The translations under genes were made by a program, and so were the position numbers. A stretch of DNA of 64,000 nt from Candidatus Neomarinimicrobiota bacterium (GTDB taxonomy: Bacteria > Fidelibacterota > JAANXI01): the NCBI GenBank assembly GCA_021734025.1, contig JAIPJS010000003.1, positions 156,332-220,331 of the forward strand, given 5' to 3'. Under the pieces are notes generated by a model. The model made no database searches and had not been told where the DNA came from. It saw nothing but the letters and a program-made list of their open reading frames with translations. Positions 9,680 to 20,100 of the stretch are shown here, piece after piece. The stretch's first letter is position 1; each line of letters starts with the position of its first letter.

Positions 9680-9783
9680 TGCGACATTGCTCCTATTCTA
9701 GGGTTTGCAATTTGGTAAACGTAAAAGGTAGAGAAGGTATGGTTGAAATACCAGTCTACAAGAGTAGGGCGGATACTCAGATG

Positions 9784-9814
9784 AAAAAAAAGGCCGGCCA
9801 TTCCGGCCGGCCTT
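9784..9814 (-). terminator. Rho-independent terminator after the glutamine-rich lipoprotein gene
   Basis: A perfect 10-base-pair GC-rich stem (9790-9799 with 9805-9814, arm GGCCGGCC extended by AA/TT) with a 5-base loop. Read on the minus strand it is followed by a run of eight T. It lies 30 bases past the stop codon of the gene at 9844-10503. Confidence 0.93.
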
Positions 9815-9843
9815 GAAGGAATGACATACCTAAGTGCTCAGAC

Positions 9844-10503
9844 TCAGTTTTGCATCAGATTACGATACCGGCTCTGGAGTTCCTGATCGGCGCGGATAGC
9901 GGTAAGAATCTTCTGGAATCGCTGGGGAGCAAAGCCTTCTTCCTCAATTGCCGCTGTGGTTTTCTGTTGAGTTTCAGTCTGGATACTTTGTAATTCCTGT
10001 GAAGCAGCCTGGAATTTCTGCTTTTCCTCTTCAGTCATTTCTACATCGGATTGGCCCTGCCCACGCTGAGACTGCATAATCTTCTGAAATCGCTGTGGTT
10101 CGAGTCCCTCTTCCTGAATAGCGCCGACCATTTCCTGCTGGGCGGACTGCTGAATTTGCTGAACTTCCTGGACGGCGGCGGCAAATTTTTTCAACTCCTG
10201 GTCGCTGACATCGACATCAGGTGCCTGTTGTTGCTGTTGCATCTGCTGTTGCATACGTTGACGGAGCTGGGCTTTCTGTTCTTCGGACAATTGCTGCTGG
10301 CCCTGACCCTGCATTTGCTGTTGTGCCTGCATCTGTTGCTGTTGTTGGTTCTGTTGCATCTGCATTTCGGAGGTGGATTGCTGCTGGGAGGTATCGGTCT
10401 GAGATGATTGATCCTGTGAGGAGCAAGCCACAAATGTCAGGGCGATTAGGAGCATACCTGCCATTCCCAGGGCGGTGTTCAATTTATGAGTCAATTTTTG
10501 CAT
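9844..10503 (-). CDS. Glutamine-rich lipoprotein with two DUF4168-like repeats
   Basis: A 219-residue lipoprotein. The signal peptide ends in TFVAC, giving lipidated Cys27. The mature protein begins with about 70 residues dominated by Gln and Met. Two related helical modules of about 70 residues follow, each containing a hydrophobic-glutamine helix and the shared phrase EEG(L/F)xPQRFQKI. These modules resemble DUF4168, a family of unknown function found in exported proteins. The start at 10503 was preferred over an upstream in-frame start at 10608 because it has a good ribosome-binding site (GAAAGGAAG) and a complete lipoprotein signal. The neighbouring gene upstream is a parvulin lipoprotein, but a terminator lies between them, so they are probably separate transcripts. 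Function is unknown. Confidence 0.85.
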   Translation of the reverse strand: MQKLTHKLNTALGMAGMLLIALTFVACSSQDQSSQTDTSQQQSTSEMQMQQNQQQQQMQAQQQMQGQGQQQLSEEQKAQLRQRMQQQMQQQQQAPDVDVSDQELKKFAAAVQEVQQIQQSAQQEMVGAIQEEGLEPQRFQKIMQSQRGQGQSDVEMTEEEKQKFQAASQELQSIQTETQQKTTAAIEEEGFAPQRFQKILTAIRADQELQSRYRNLMQN

Positions 10504-10616
10504 GAAAACTTCCTTTCGTTTAGCTGTGCCAAATAACTCTTGAAAATAAACAAGAGTCTCACTGAATCTCAAGGTATGATTCGAAATAGGATGCTTAAAC
10601 CAAATCAAAACTAAAA

Positions 10617-10652
10617 ATCCCAGCGAAGGAAAGGGATGTCCATCGCTGGGAT
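10617..10652 (-). terminator. Rho-independent terminator after the parvulin gene
   Basis: A perfect 10-base-pair stem (10617-10626 with 10643-10652, arm ATCCCAGCGA) with a 16-base loop. Read on the minus strand it runs into five T. It lies 28 bases beyond the stop codon of the gene at 10681. Confidence 0.85.
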
Positions 10653-10680
10653 ATTAGGCAATATTGAAATACAAAAATGT

Positions 10681-11700
10681 CTAAAACTCTTTTACTTCGT
10701 AGTTTGCCTCTTCCTTCAGCTGGTTGACATAATTATCATAGACGTCTTGCTTCTTCTGCTGGCTTAATTGTTGTTCGAGGTCCGGCCTGACCTCATCGAG
10801 TGGCTTTTCCTCCTGGGCGCGACTCAATACCTTAATAATATGATAGCCATAACGGGTTTCAACCAATGTATCGCCGACCGTACCAACGGGAATGTTAAAG
10901 GCAGCATCTTCGAACGGTTTGACCATCATGCCTTTTTCGATGTCTTCGTACAATCCCCCCTTATCGCTCGATCCCGGATCGTCGGAGTACCTGGCTGCCA
11001 GCACGCCAAAATCCGCTCCTTCTTTCGCCTGTTCGAGTACCCGCTGAGCGCTGTCCTCAATGGCTTCCGTTTCGGCCGGGGATTCGCCCTGCGTGCTGAA
11101 AAGTATATGCCGGACTGTGGCTGTTTTGTCCTCGGAATATGCTTCCTGGATGTCTTCTTCCGTTACTTCAACTTGTCCCTGGAGTTTCTCTTCCAGGTAA
11201 TTATTGATAATTAGACCCTCGCGGAACTGCTTCCTGACCGGTTCCATGGAGATACCGGCGCTCTCGATACGCTGTTTAAACTGTTGCTCTCCGCCTACCT
11301 GGGTATATTGGAGTTGCATCAGGCTATCCACTTCGGAGTCGGTCACAGTCACATTTGCTTCGGCTGCTGCCTGAAGCAGTAGTTTCTTCTCTCCAATTTG
11401 AGAAGCGTTACTGGTAATAACCTGCCGCAGTTGCGAAGCCGGCAAGTTCTTCAATTGACTAACCCGGGTGCCATAATTGTCCTGCATGGTTTTTAATACT
11501 TCACCGGTAGAAACGACAAAGTCATCTGTGGATACTAAAATATTGTTCTTGTCAGGACTCAGGTACGGGAGTGTGTCTGAGAGGGCAGCGGCGAGTTCAT
11601 AAGCGTCAGTACCCTTTTCAAGTTTTACTTTGGACTGTTGCGAGGAACAGGCAGCAATTATTAAAAATACAGGCAACAGTGCCAGCATAATTTTTTTCAT
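10681..11700 (-). CDS. Peptidylprolyl isomerase lipoprotein, parvulin (PpiC/PrsA/SurA-like)
   Basis: A 339-residue lipoprotein: signal peptide MKKIMLALLPVFLIIAAC with lipidated Cys18. The middle is a SurA-N-like helical chaperone region. The parvulin domain spans about residues 190-290, marked by VRHILFST, FGVLAARYSDDPGSSDKGGLYEDIEKG and YGYHIIKVL. Such proteins help outer-membrane and exported proteins fold in the periplasm. The C-terminal helix region is charged and would pack back on the chaperone part. The gene is divergent from the iron exporter gene at 11918, with a 217-base AT-rich spacer between them that must hold both promoters. Confidence 0.92.
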   Translation of the reverse strand: MKKIMLALLPVFLIIAACSSQQSKVKLEKGTDAYELAAALSDTLPYLSPDKNNILVSTDDFVVSTGEVLKTMQDNYGTRVSQLKNLPASQLRQVITSNASQIGEKKLLLQAAAEANVTVTDSEVDSLMQLQYTQVGGEQQFKQRIESAGISMEPVRKQFREGLIINNYLEEKLQGQVEVTEEDIQEAYSEDKTATVRHILFSTQGESPAETEAIEDSAQRVLEQAKEGADFGVLAARYSDDPGSSDKGGLYEDIEKGMMVKPFEDAAFNIPVGTVGDTLVETRYGYHIIKVLSRAQEEKPLDEVRPDLEQQLSQQKKQDVYDNYVNQLKEEANYEVKEF

Positions 11701-11917
11701 TCGTCTTCTCCGAAAGATTGTTTTAGTCTAATGTTTACTTAATAATATCAAGATGAATAAAAAGTAAGGATCATTTCGGGTGAATCATAACCTTAATATT
11801 GTTATACCGTTTTCTCCAATTTAGTACTGAACCCTCAAAAAAATGTTTCTTATTCAGACAATTTTCTTCTATTTTACAACATTAGAGAAGGTCAGGACAG
11901 TAATTTAGGAGTGTTTT

Positions 11918-12790
11918 ATGAGTGTTGCAGGGATACAAGCACAAATCTTATCCGCACAAAAGGCAGAAATTACCGAGTATTACATCTACAACAGATTGGC
12001 AGATATGACGGGTGATCCGGAAAATGCCAGGGTGCTTCGCCGTATTGCTGAGGAAGAGTTATCTCATTACAATTTCTGGAAAGAACGGACCAGCAAGGAG
12101 GTCTCCCCGAGTAAATTCAAGATTTGGTTTTATTCCCTGGTCGCCAGATTATTCGGTTTAACCTTCGGTATCAGGCTTATGGAGAACGGGGAAGACCTAG
12201 CTCAGGATACCTATCATGATATCGCCACTGTAATCCCCGACGTCGCTCAAATCGAAGCGGACGAGCATGAACACGAAGAGCAACTCATCGATATGCTGGA
12301 TGAAGAGAGCTTACAGTACGCCAGTTCTATCGTTCTCGGCTTGAATGACGCTTTGGTAGAACTGACCGGTGCAATCGCCGGGCTTACTCTGGCCTTACAA
12401 AATACCGGCCTTGTAGCAGTGGCCAGTTTGGTTACCGGTATCTCCGCTTCGCTCTCAATGGCCGGATCGGAATACCTTTCCACCAAAACCGCCGACGACA
12501 AAACGAAAAACCCCGTGAAAGCATCGGTTTATACCGGAATAGCCTATTCTTTGGCAACGGTCCTGTTAGTGATTCCGTATTTTATCTTGTCAAATCACTT
12601 TTGGGCTCTAGGCTGGACTTTGCTGAATGCGATATTAATTATTTTCGTATTCACCTATTATATCTCCGTGGCGAAATCATATTCATTTAAGCGTCGTTTT
12701 TGGGAAATGGTCTTTATCAGTATGGGCGTTGCTGGCATTTCTTTCATTATCGGACTGGTCATCAGACACTTCCTTGGTGTTGAAGTGTAA
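11918..12790 (+). CDS. MbfA-type iron exporter: ferritin-like domain fused to a VIT1/CCC1 membrane domain
   Basis: A 290-residue two-part protein. Residues 1 to about 140 form a ferritin-like (erythrin) four-helix domain with Glu/His iron ligands in AEITEYYIYNRLA, RRIAEEELSHYNFW and QIEADEHEHEEQ. The rest is a VIT1/CCC1-like membrane domain with about five helices, starting at SSIVLGLNDALVELTGAIAGL. This architecture is that of membrane-bound ferritin A, which in alphaproteobacteria exports iron and protects against peroxide stress. A good ribosome-binding site (TTAGGAG) precedes the ATG. No clear iron-response operator was recognised in the upstream spacer. The family assignment is secure; the export role here is inferred. 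Confidence 0.92.
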   Translation: MSVAGIQAQILSAQKAEITEYYIYNRLADMTGDPENARVLRRIAEEELSHYNFWKERTSKEVSPSKFKIWFYSLVARLFGLTFGIRLMENGEDLAQDTYHDIATVIPDVAQIEADEHEHEEQLIDMLDEESLQYASSIVLGLNDALVELTGAIAGLTLALQNTGLVAVASLVTGISASLSMAGSEYLSTKTADDKTKNPVKASVYTGIAYSLATVLLVIPYFILSNHFWALGWTLLNAILIIFVFTYYISVAKSYSFKRRFWEMVFISMGVAGISFIIGLVIRHFLGVEV

Positions 12791-12997
12791 AGCAGGCCCG
12801 ATCAGATTTAACCGGACCAGACAAAGATTCTTCGGTATTAAGCCCGGAGATTTACAGTAATTTAAGTGGAATATTTCCGGGAATATTTATACAATTAAGA
12901 CACCTGATTGAGCATCAAATAGTCAAAGCATATGAGCTAAGGGCAAGTTCACATGTGAGTGTTCAGGGTCAAGTATTGTTATGGGAGGCGCAATATT

Positions 12998-13630
12998 ATG
13001 ATTGATATATTGGTTGCCGACGATCATAAAGTGGTCCGGGCCGGCTTAAAGAAAATATTCGAACAAATAACGGACCTAAACATTGCTGACGTTGCCACAA
13101 CGGGACAGGAGGTTATCGATAAGGTCTCGAAAGAGAATTTCGACGTTGTCATCATGGATATTTCAATACCGGGACAAGATGGACTGGCTGTAACGGAATT
13201 TCTGAGAACCAACCATCCGGATGTCCGCGTTCTTGTTTTAAGTATTTATCCGGAAGATCTTTATGCTGTTCGTGCAATTAAAGCCGGTGCCTTCGGTTAC
13301 CTGAATAAGAAGAGTACTGCTCAGGAAATTATCAGTGCTGTACGCACAATTGCAAATGGACAACGGTACGTTCCGCCGGCGGTGGGAAAGCAATTGGCGG
13401 TTGATGTCCAAAACGGGTCGGCGGACAAACCCCATAAACTTCTGTCAAACCGCGAATTTCAGGTGTTGCGAAAAATAGCCAAAGGGCAGACGGTTACTGA
13501 AATTGCAGAGGATCTCTCGCTGAGTGTGAAAACCATAAGTACGTACCGCTCCCGTATTCTAAGAAAAATGGAAATGAGTAATAATTCCCAGTTGACCAGG
13601 TATGCCCTGGAAAATAAAATTACTATATAA
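12998..13630 (+). CDS. NarL/FixJ-type response regulator (receiver + LuxR-type HTH)
   Basis: A 210-residue response regulator. The receiver has the acidic pair D8/D9, phosphoacceptor Asp54 in VIMDISIPG and switch Lys104 in YLNKKS. The C-terminal LuxR-type helix-turn-helix is at about residues 145-205 (LSNREFQVLRKIAKGQTVTEIAEDLSLSVKTISTYRSRI). The start at 12998 is preceded by GGGAGG; an ORF reaching back to a GTG at 12959 has no such site. No kinase gene is adjacent. It is 290 bases upstream of the TonB receptor gene, in the same direction. A paralogue of identical length sits at 22859. Confidence 0.93.
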   Translation: MIDILVADDHKVVRAGLKKIFEQITDLNIADVATTGQEVIDKVSKENFDVVIMDISIPGQDGLAVTEFLRTNHPDVRVLVLSIYPEDLYAVRAIKAGAFGYLNKKSTAQEIISAVRTIANGQRYVPPAVGKQLAVDVQNGSADKPHKLLSNREFQVLRKIAKGQTVTEIAEDLSLSVKTISTYRSRILRKMEMSNNSQLTRYALENKITI

Positions 13631-13776
13631 ATCTTTGTGCAGACCCTACCTGATAGAACCTTCTATAGTAGTAGCTCTTAAACTGGCCTTGTTAGTATAG
13701 CCTGTTTCCAATATCCCGGACATTTCAGTGGGTGGCCATTTACAGTTTAAACACAAAGTCAAAGTTTTACTTTCCA

Positions 13777-13822
13777 TTTTGTAAGATTAAATCTGACAAA
13801 ATAGTTAAATATTCTTACAAAA
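13777..13822. promoter_or_regulatory. 10-bp inverted repeat upstream of the TonB receptor gene
   Basis: TTTTGTAAGA at 13777-13786 is repeated as its exact reverse complement at 13813-13822, with 26 bases between. It lies in the AT-rich, gene-free 13631-13922 interval about 100 bases before the receptor start. The centre-to-centre distance of 36 bases is compatible with a dimeric regulator binding two sites, perhaps the upstream NarL-type protein, or with a weak RNA hairpin. A functional role is conjecture. Confidence 0.4.
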
Positions 13823-13922
13823 ATTTCAGTACCAGTCCGATGTTCATTCTCCCTGATAAAATCTAACTTGGCGGTAAGTTAAATATCCTTTTTACTTAAG
13901 GTAAAAAACAGTGGAGGGCAAA

Positions 13923-16900
13923 ATGGTTCGACGTGGTACTCTATTTCTACTCACTATGCTGGTTGCGGCAGGCTTGCTTGCCCAATCTGCAGGAAAGATA
14001 TCAGGTACTATCACTGACAGTGAGACGGGTGAACCGCTTGCGGGTGCCAATATATTAGTTGAAGGTACAAATTATGGCGCATCCGCTGATACAGACGGAA
14101 ACTACTCAATTCTGGATGTTCCTCCGGGGACATATACAGTAACCGCCAGTTTCATTGGATACAGCACTATTGAAAAAAGTAATGTTCAGGTTACTTCCGG
14201 ATTGACAACCCGTTTGAATTTTGAAATGGAAACATCTGCCATTGAAGGGGATCGGGTTGAAGTGACGGTAGAGCGGCCGCTTGTACAGCCGACGGCAACC
14301 AATGTACAGCGCACGATTTCTCAGGATGAATTTGAGAATATTCCCACCAGGAATGTTCAAACATTTTATTCGATGCAGGCCGGAGTGGTCGAGCAAAATG
14401 GCGAGATTCACATTCGCGGTGGGCGAGCCAGTGAAACCGGATATATGCTTGAAGGGTCTAGTATTAAAGGAATGGTCGGTTCCGATGCTGTCGTAACTAC
14501 GATTCCGGAAGCCCTTGAGCAGGTTAATGTACAGTCCGGTGGATACAGCGCCGAAATCGGGAACGCAAATGCCGGAATTGTCCAGCAGTCCTTCCGGACA
14601 GGTGGTCAGCGATTCAGTGGTTCTGTGCAATATGAGACCGATACCTTCGGCTCAGCGCTTGGTGATAATTCGTATTCCTACGGATATAATGATTTTACTG
14701 CTACATTAGGCGGGCCACTTTTTAGTCAGCGTCATCGGTTCTTTGTGGCTATCGACAAGTCTTACACCGATGATTATAATCCTTCGTTCTGGACTGGTGC
14801 GGATTTTGACACCCTGTATGATTCGGGAAGTTCAGGAGCGCCAATTGGGCAACCTTCTCCTGGGGAAGTCGCCTGGGAAGACGGTAACCTGCCCGGAGAC
14901 AGTCCGCGCTTTCAGGATCAATTGACCGCGAATGGAAGTTTCCTGCTTGATTTTAACCCCCTCCGTTTTAGAATTGCTTTTGCCCGAACCGATCGGACCC
15001 GACAAATCAATACCGTGCCGATCTGGGATATGTTCAACCAGAAGCGACTTTCCCACAGGGAAGATACCCGGCAGCTCTACAATCTCCGGGGCACGTATTT
15101 CTTCGATAATAATACATTTGTGCAGGCTCAGGTTAGTTATTTTGACTACGATTTTGAGGTATTTGATCCCAATTTCGACCAGCCTGAGGCAGACGGAGCT
15201 GGTGGCGCTGTTTGGGATTTGATGGATTATATCGATAACGCGCCTGAATCAGTCGACGGTGATCCGCATGGATTGTTGGAATCCGGCTTATACACAATTG
15301 CCGAAGAAGCCGACACCATGTTCAACCAAAACGGAGAAATTGTTGAGGACGTTAACGGGAATCAGATTATCGTAGAGCCCGGAGACACTGTCCATTCCGA
15401 ATACGGATTTGACTATTATCGAGGCTATTATCAAGAGCCAGCGGAATTGACATATCACGGATTTCGATTTACTGCCCCTGGTGCTATTTCTGGGCCGGAT
15501 GGCTTAATGACGAATTACCGGAAGCGAAATCAGAATTATATGGATTACAAGGTGGATTTCGTCAATCAGACCGGCCGGCATGAAATAAAGGCCGGTGGCC
15601 ATTTTCAAAAATGGCTTGTCCGGGATTACGAATTCACCGCCTATAACGCTTTGGGATCCCAGATACACAACAATCCCGGATACGCGGATTCGATCCGGGC
15701 TGGGACTGATGGCGTTGCATTCGCCATTCGCCAGGCTGGTAGTGGTGGATATGGCTATGATGAGTTTATGAATAAGGTCGGGGAAGGTGGACTCAGTGCC
15801 TTACTTCCCTGGGGATCCGCAGAAACGGATGACGAGTTGAATGCACCTCGGGAGCCGTATCTGGCTGCAATGTATATCAACGATAAAGTTGAATATCAGG
15901 ATATTGTAGTGAACGCCGGACTCCGACTGGACCGGTTTTATATGGATCAGTGGGAGCCAACGGACAGAACCAGTCCCCCATATCAATCTGAGGATTGGTT
16001 AATGGATGCCGATTCATTAGATAAAGCTGATGCGATTACGGCGATTCAGCCCCGGATTGGCCTGGCCTTTCCGGTGACTGATATGACTGTCTTCCATCTC
16101 CAGTATGGCCGGTTTGCGCAGATGCCGGATATGGCCAACGCCTATGATAACGTTTCTGACTATGCACAGACATTTTCCGGCCAGTATTTTATTACTCAGC
16201 CATTTGCATGGTCACTTGACCCCATCAAAACAACCCAGTACGAAGTTGGGTTCCAGCAACAGTTCTCAAATTATGCTTCGTTTGATATAACGGCATTCTA
16301 TAAAAATACAACCGGCCAGATTGAACTGATTTATCAGGAAACGGAGCAGGGGTCAGGTATTGCTAATTACGCTCTTTGGCAAAATGGTGACTTTACCACT
16401 ACCAAGGGGTTTGAACTGACTCTGAAAACCCGTCGGTATAAAGGGCTGTTGACCCAAGTGAATTATACGTTGAGTTCTGCCAAGGGAACCAACTCGGATC
16501 CCAGTGCTCAGGCGGGCTTGATGGATCAGGGCACAGCACCGCCGTCTATGATCCAGCCTCTGCGGTTCCAGCAAAATCACCGCGGAACGATTAACCTGGA
16601 TTACCGGACCTCCCCCGATGCTGGTATGATGTTAGGCGATTGGGGCGTAAACCTGCTGATGTCATTTAATAGTGGACATCACTTCACGCTGTCCACCGGG
16701 GGCATAGGACAGCAGGGTCCGAATACGGGCGCCTTGCTTTCCAATGATGCACGCTCTCGGGTCCCGGTTGAATCCATCAACGCATCAACTACTCCATGGT
16801 ATTTTAACACCGATCTTCGTGTGACGAAAGGATTTGACGTAGGAGGCGTTCGGTTTGGTGTTTACGCCTATGTCCAGAACCTGTTTAACCGGAAACACGT

Positions 16901-17117
16901 GTTGAACGTGTATTACCGGACAGGATCTGCAGAAAATGATGGTTTCTTGTCAAGTCCGGATCTGAGCAGCGATATCGTAGCCGGACTCGGTGAACAGTAT
17001 ACCGAATTATATCGGGCAATTAACCTGGAAAACCGACAGCACTGGTTGAGCGATGGCCAGTCTGATATCTACGGTACTCCCCGGCAGTTCCGGGTTGGAG
17101 TCCAGGTCGAGTTATAA
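13923..17117 (+). CDS. TonB-dependent outer-membrane receptor with carboxypeptidase-regulatory-like N-terminal domain
   Basis: A 1064-residue outer-membrane protein. A signal peptide (FLLTMLVAAGLLAQS) is followed by a carboxypeptidase-D regulatory-like beta-sandwich at about residues 25-105 (SGTITDSETGEPLAGANI, VPPGTYTVTASFIGYST). The plug domain contains the IHIRGGRASETGYMLEG stretch and NANAGIVQQSFRTGG. The remaining roughly 800 residues are beta-barrel strands, ending in FRVGVQVEL. The start at 13923 has GGAGGG just upstream; a GTG at 13911 lies inside that site. The receptor is followed by a large secreted protein and a PorV-like barrel, a three-gene arrangement common in FCB bacteria. 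There is no SusD-like lipoprotein. The substrate is unknown. Confidence 0.92.
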   Translation: MVRRGTLFLLTMLVAAGLLAQSAGKISGTITDSETGEPLAGANILVEGTNYGASADTDGNYSILDVPPGTYTVTASFIGYSTIEKSNVQVTSGLTTRLNFEMETSAIEGDRVEVTVERPLVQPTATNVQRTISQDEFENIPTRNVQTFYSMQAGVVEQNGEIHIRGGRASETGYMLEGSSIKGMVGSDAVVTTIPEALEQVNVQSGGYSAEIGNANAGIVQQSFRTGGQRFSGSVQYETDTFGSALGDNSYSYGYNDFTATLGGPLFSQRHRFFVAIDKSYTDDYNPSFWTGADFDTLYDSGSSGAPIGQPSPGEVAWEDGNLPGDSPRFQDQLTANGSFLLDFNPLRFRIAFARTDRTRQINTVPIWDMFNQKRLSHREDTRQLYNLRGTYFFDNNTFVQAQVSYFDYDFEVFDPNFDQPEADGAGGAVWDLMDYIDNAPESVDGDPHGLLESGLYTIAEEADTMFNQNGEIVEDVNGNQIIVEPGDTVHSEYGFDYYRGYYQEPAELTYHGFRFTAPGAISGPDGLMTNYRKRNQNYMDYKVDFVNQTGRHEIKAGGHFQKWLVRDYEFTAYNALGSQIHNNPGYADSIRAGTDGVAFAIRQAGSGGYGYDEFMNKVGEGGLSALLPWGSAETDDELNAPREPYLAAMYINDKVEYQDIVVNAGLRLDRFYMDQWEPTDRTSPPYQSEDWLMDADSLDKADAITAIQPRIGLAFPVTDMTVFHLQYGRFAQMPDMANAYDNVSDYAQTFSGQYFITQPFAWSLDPIKTTQYEVGFQQQFSNYASFDITAFYKNTTGQIELIYQETEQGSGIANYALWQNGDFTTTKGFELTLKTRRYKGLLTQVNYTLSSAKGTNSDPSAQAGLMDQGTAPPSMIQPLRFQQNHRGTINLDYRTSPDAGMMLGDWGVNLLMSFNSGHHFTLSTGGIGQQGPNTGALLSNDARSRVPVESINASTTPWYFNTDLRVTKGFDVGGVRFGVYAYVQNLFNRKHVLNVYYRTGSAENDGFLSSPDLSSDIVAGLGEQYTELYRAINLENRQHWLSDGQSDIYGTPRQFRVGVQVEL

Positions 17118-17186
17118 AAAGCATTACAACTCGTGTTGGATAAACAAGAATATAATGGCGATAGTATTTTGGAGGACAGGCTTATT

Positions 17187-20100
17187 ATGAAACTACATAA
17201 ACTTTGGTCAATGCTAATTGTATTGGGGTTGCTGGGTACACTCGGCTTTTCTTCCGATCTTGCGGCAAAGGAAAAGGGGCAGGTCACTCAACAGCAGTCC
17301 CTCATGAAAATGACCCAAACTGATCCCATTGAAACGGTGTTCGACATCAATAATATGACAATCTGGTCCCGAAATGACGGGTACTATCACTGGTCGGACC
17401 CATTTTCCGGCGTGAATGGTACGTATCCCAAAGGTCTGGCTGCCGGGGTAGTGTTCGCGCAGGGTACTCTGTGGGGCGGCATCGTCGATGACGGAAATAC
17501 TCCCGAAGTCAGGGTCAACGGGAGTACCTATAATAATGGAATGTCCCCAGGAAAGATTCTTCCTATAGATGGCGGCATTCCCACAGGGCCGGATACCGAT
17601 AGATCGTATCACGCCTGGAGGGTCAGAACAGATTACGAAACTGCTGACCTTTCCACGGATGCGTCCCAGATAAATGGAGTTCCGTTGAGCGAAGTGACCG
17701 AAACCATGATTCAGGAATTGCGCGCACAGTATGAAAGGGATTGGAATAACTGGCCTGCCGAACTCGGGGCCCCGTATGAAGATGTGAATAATAACGGAAC
17801 ATATGAACCAAGTACGGACATTCCAGGATATCCCGGTGCGGACCAGACTATCTGGTATGTGGCAAACGATCTGCCTGAAGGTGCTTCGGAAAACAGTTAT
17901 GGTTCCCCGGAGATCGGTATGGAAGTTCAGACCACGATCTGGGGTTATAACTTTCCATCCAGCAATCCACTGGGGAATATGGCGTTTATCAGGAGCCGCC
18001 TGATATATCGCGGTGACCCGGGCGCCCCGAAAGTTCAAAATGCACAGATCGACTCCATGTATATTGTCCATTGGGTCGATCCCGATGTCGGAACCTACGA
18101 TAATGACTTTGCCGGGAGTGACACATCCACCTCGATGGGATTTGCATATTCCGGTGTGAAAAATGATCCGACATACTTCGATAATTTTGGTTTACCATCA
18201 CCGGCAGTCGGTTGGGATTTTCTGCAGGGCCCGATTGTCAACGGCGATACGCTTGGATTAACATCTTTCTCTTATTTTGCAGCCGGATCGGACGTGAGTG
18301 ACCCTGATTTGACAGAATACCAGGGAACTCTGCAGTGGTATAACCTGATGCGGGGATATAAACCGCGTCCACCGTATCCGAGTGCCTCACCATGGGTAAA
18401 TTCGGTAACCGGCGAAAACACAAAATATGTGTTAACCGGTGATCCTGTGGCTGGTGAAGGCTGGATCGATGGTATGGATTTGCCACCGGGTGACCGCCGT
18501 ATTGTGCTAAGTTCCGGACCATTTACGATGGCTCAGGGTGATACACAGGATGTCGTTGTGGGGCAGATAGCGGCTATGGGACAAGATAACATCTCCAGTA
18601 TTTCTGTCCTGCGTAGCTATGATGAATTTGCCCAGTACGCATACGATAACAACTTTAATCTCCCCTCAGCTCCGGCTGCTCCCCAGGTTGAGACAGTTGG
18701 ACTTGATAAAAAAGTCGTGCTGAACTGGGGCAGCGATAAAAATGCAGTAGATGCGACGGAAAATACGGTTATCCAGGGATTTAATTTCCAGGGATACAAT
18801 ATTTATCAGTTACCGTCGCCTAATTCACAATTATCTGAAGGGGAAAAGATTGCCACCTTTGATAAACAGGATTCGGTGCTGAAAATCTTTGAGACTCGCT
18901 TTGATATTGATGCCGGTCGTCTGCAGGAGCTTCTGGCACAGGAAGGGACCAATAGCGGAATTCAGCGGACCCTGAGTATTACCCGGGACCGGGTAAGGAG
19001 TCGACCAGTGGCCAACGGCGTAACCTATCACTTCGCCCTTACGGCCTACAGTTATAATCCGGATAGCCCGCTGGCGCCTGCCATCCGTTCACTGGAGAGT
19101 AGTCCGACAGTAGTTTCGGTGACTCCGCAGCCTGCCAAGGCAACGGAGAACTTTGGCGGTGCGCAAGGAGATACTGTAGAAGTACAACAAGTCCAGGGAA
19201 CTTCGGACGGTGTGGTCACACCAATTGTTGTGAATCCGCATCAATTAAACGGCCATACCTACCAGGTTACCTTTGATACCTCCGGTGGACAGGTTACATG
19301 GAATTTAATTGACCAGACCACAGGTGAGGTCAAATTGAGCGATCAGACGAACCAGTCCGGAAACGAAAATTACCTGATCGTTGACGGTATGATGGTGAAA
19401 GTTTCCGGACCAGAACCGGAGTTTTCGGAAATCATTGAGGTCGCGTACGATGGAAATCCGCTCGATTCTCCGACAAGTGTTTGGCACTCATTGAATTCCA
19501 CTAGTACCTACTATCTCAGTGCCGGAGGTGGCGGTGGTGGTATTGACCGCTTAGCAAGGAGTGTCGCCAATGCTGTCCCAAGAGATTATGAGTTGCGATT
19601 CACCAGCGGTGGAAGCGATGCAGTCTGGTATTTTGATGGTGAAGAGGTTGGAACGGTTCCCTTTGAGCTATGGGATATCGGCCAGGCAACCCCGAATGAT
19701 CCGTCTGATGACACCCAGCTGATTCCGTTGTTATATTCGGGTGGCGACGGCACACCGGGAACGTTTGATATCGGCTACACCGATCCGACGTTTGGCTATC
19801 CTGCCACCGATTGGGTCTACTGGTATGGCGGCGATTACGCCCAATTTGAAGCCGATGTGGCCGACGGCAGTCTGGACGATCTCTCTTACCTCACTGACGA
19901 GTATATCGCCCGAATGACCATCGGTGATTTTGACGATGACGGCAATCTGCCGCCGAATGGGACGACAGTGCGGTTTGTTACCGCCAAGCCGAATACGGTA
20001 AACGACGTATTCGAATTTACCGCACCGGAGACCGATCTGAATGATGAGATAACCGATGCGGAAATCGATGAAATCAACGTCTTCCCAAATCCGTATTACG

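Noticed and set aside
10051-10407. Leu-rich 118-codon frame opposite the glutamine-rich lipoprotein
   Set aside because: It is the antisense image of CAG/CTG-like glutamine codons. The minus-strand gene has a lipobox, a ribosome-binding site and a terminator.
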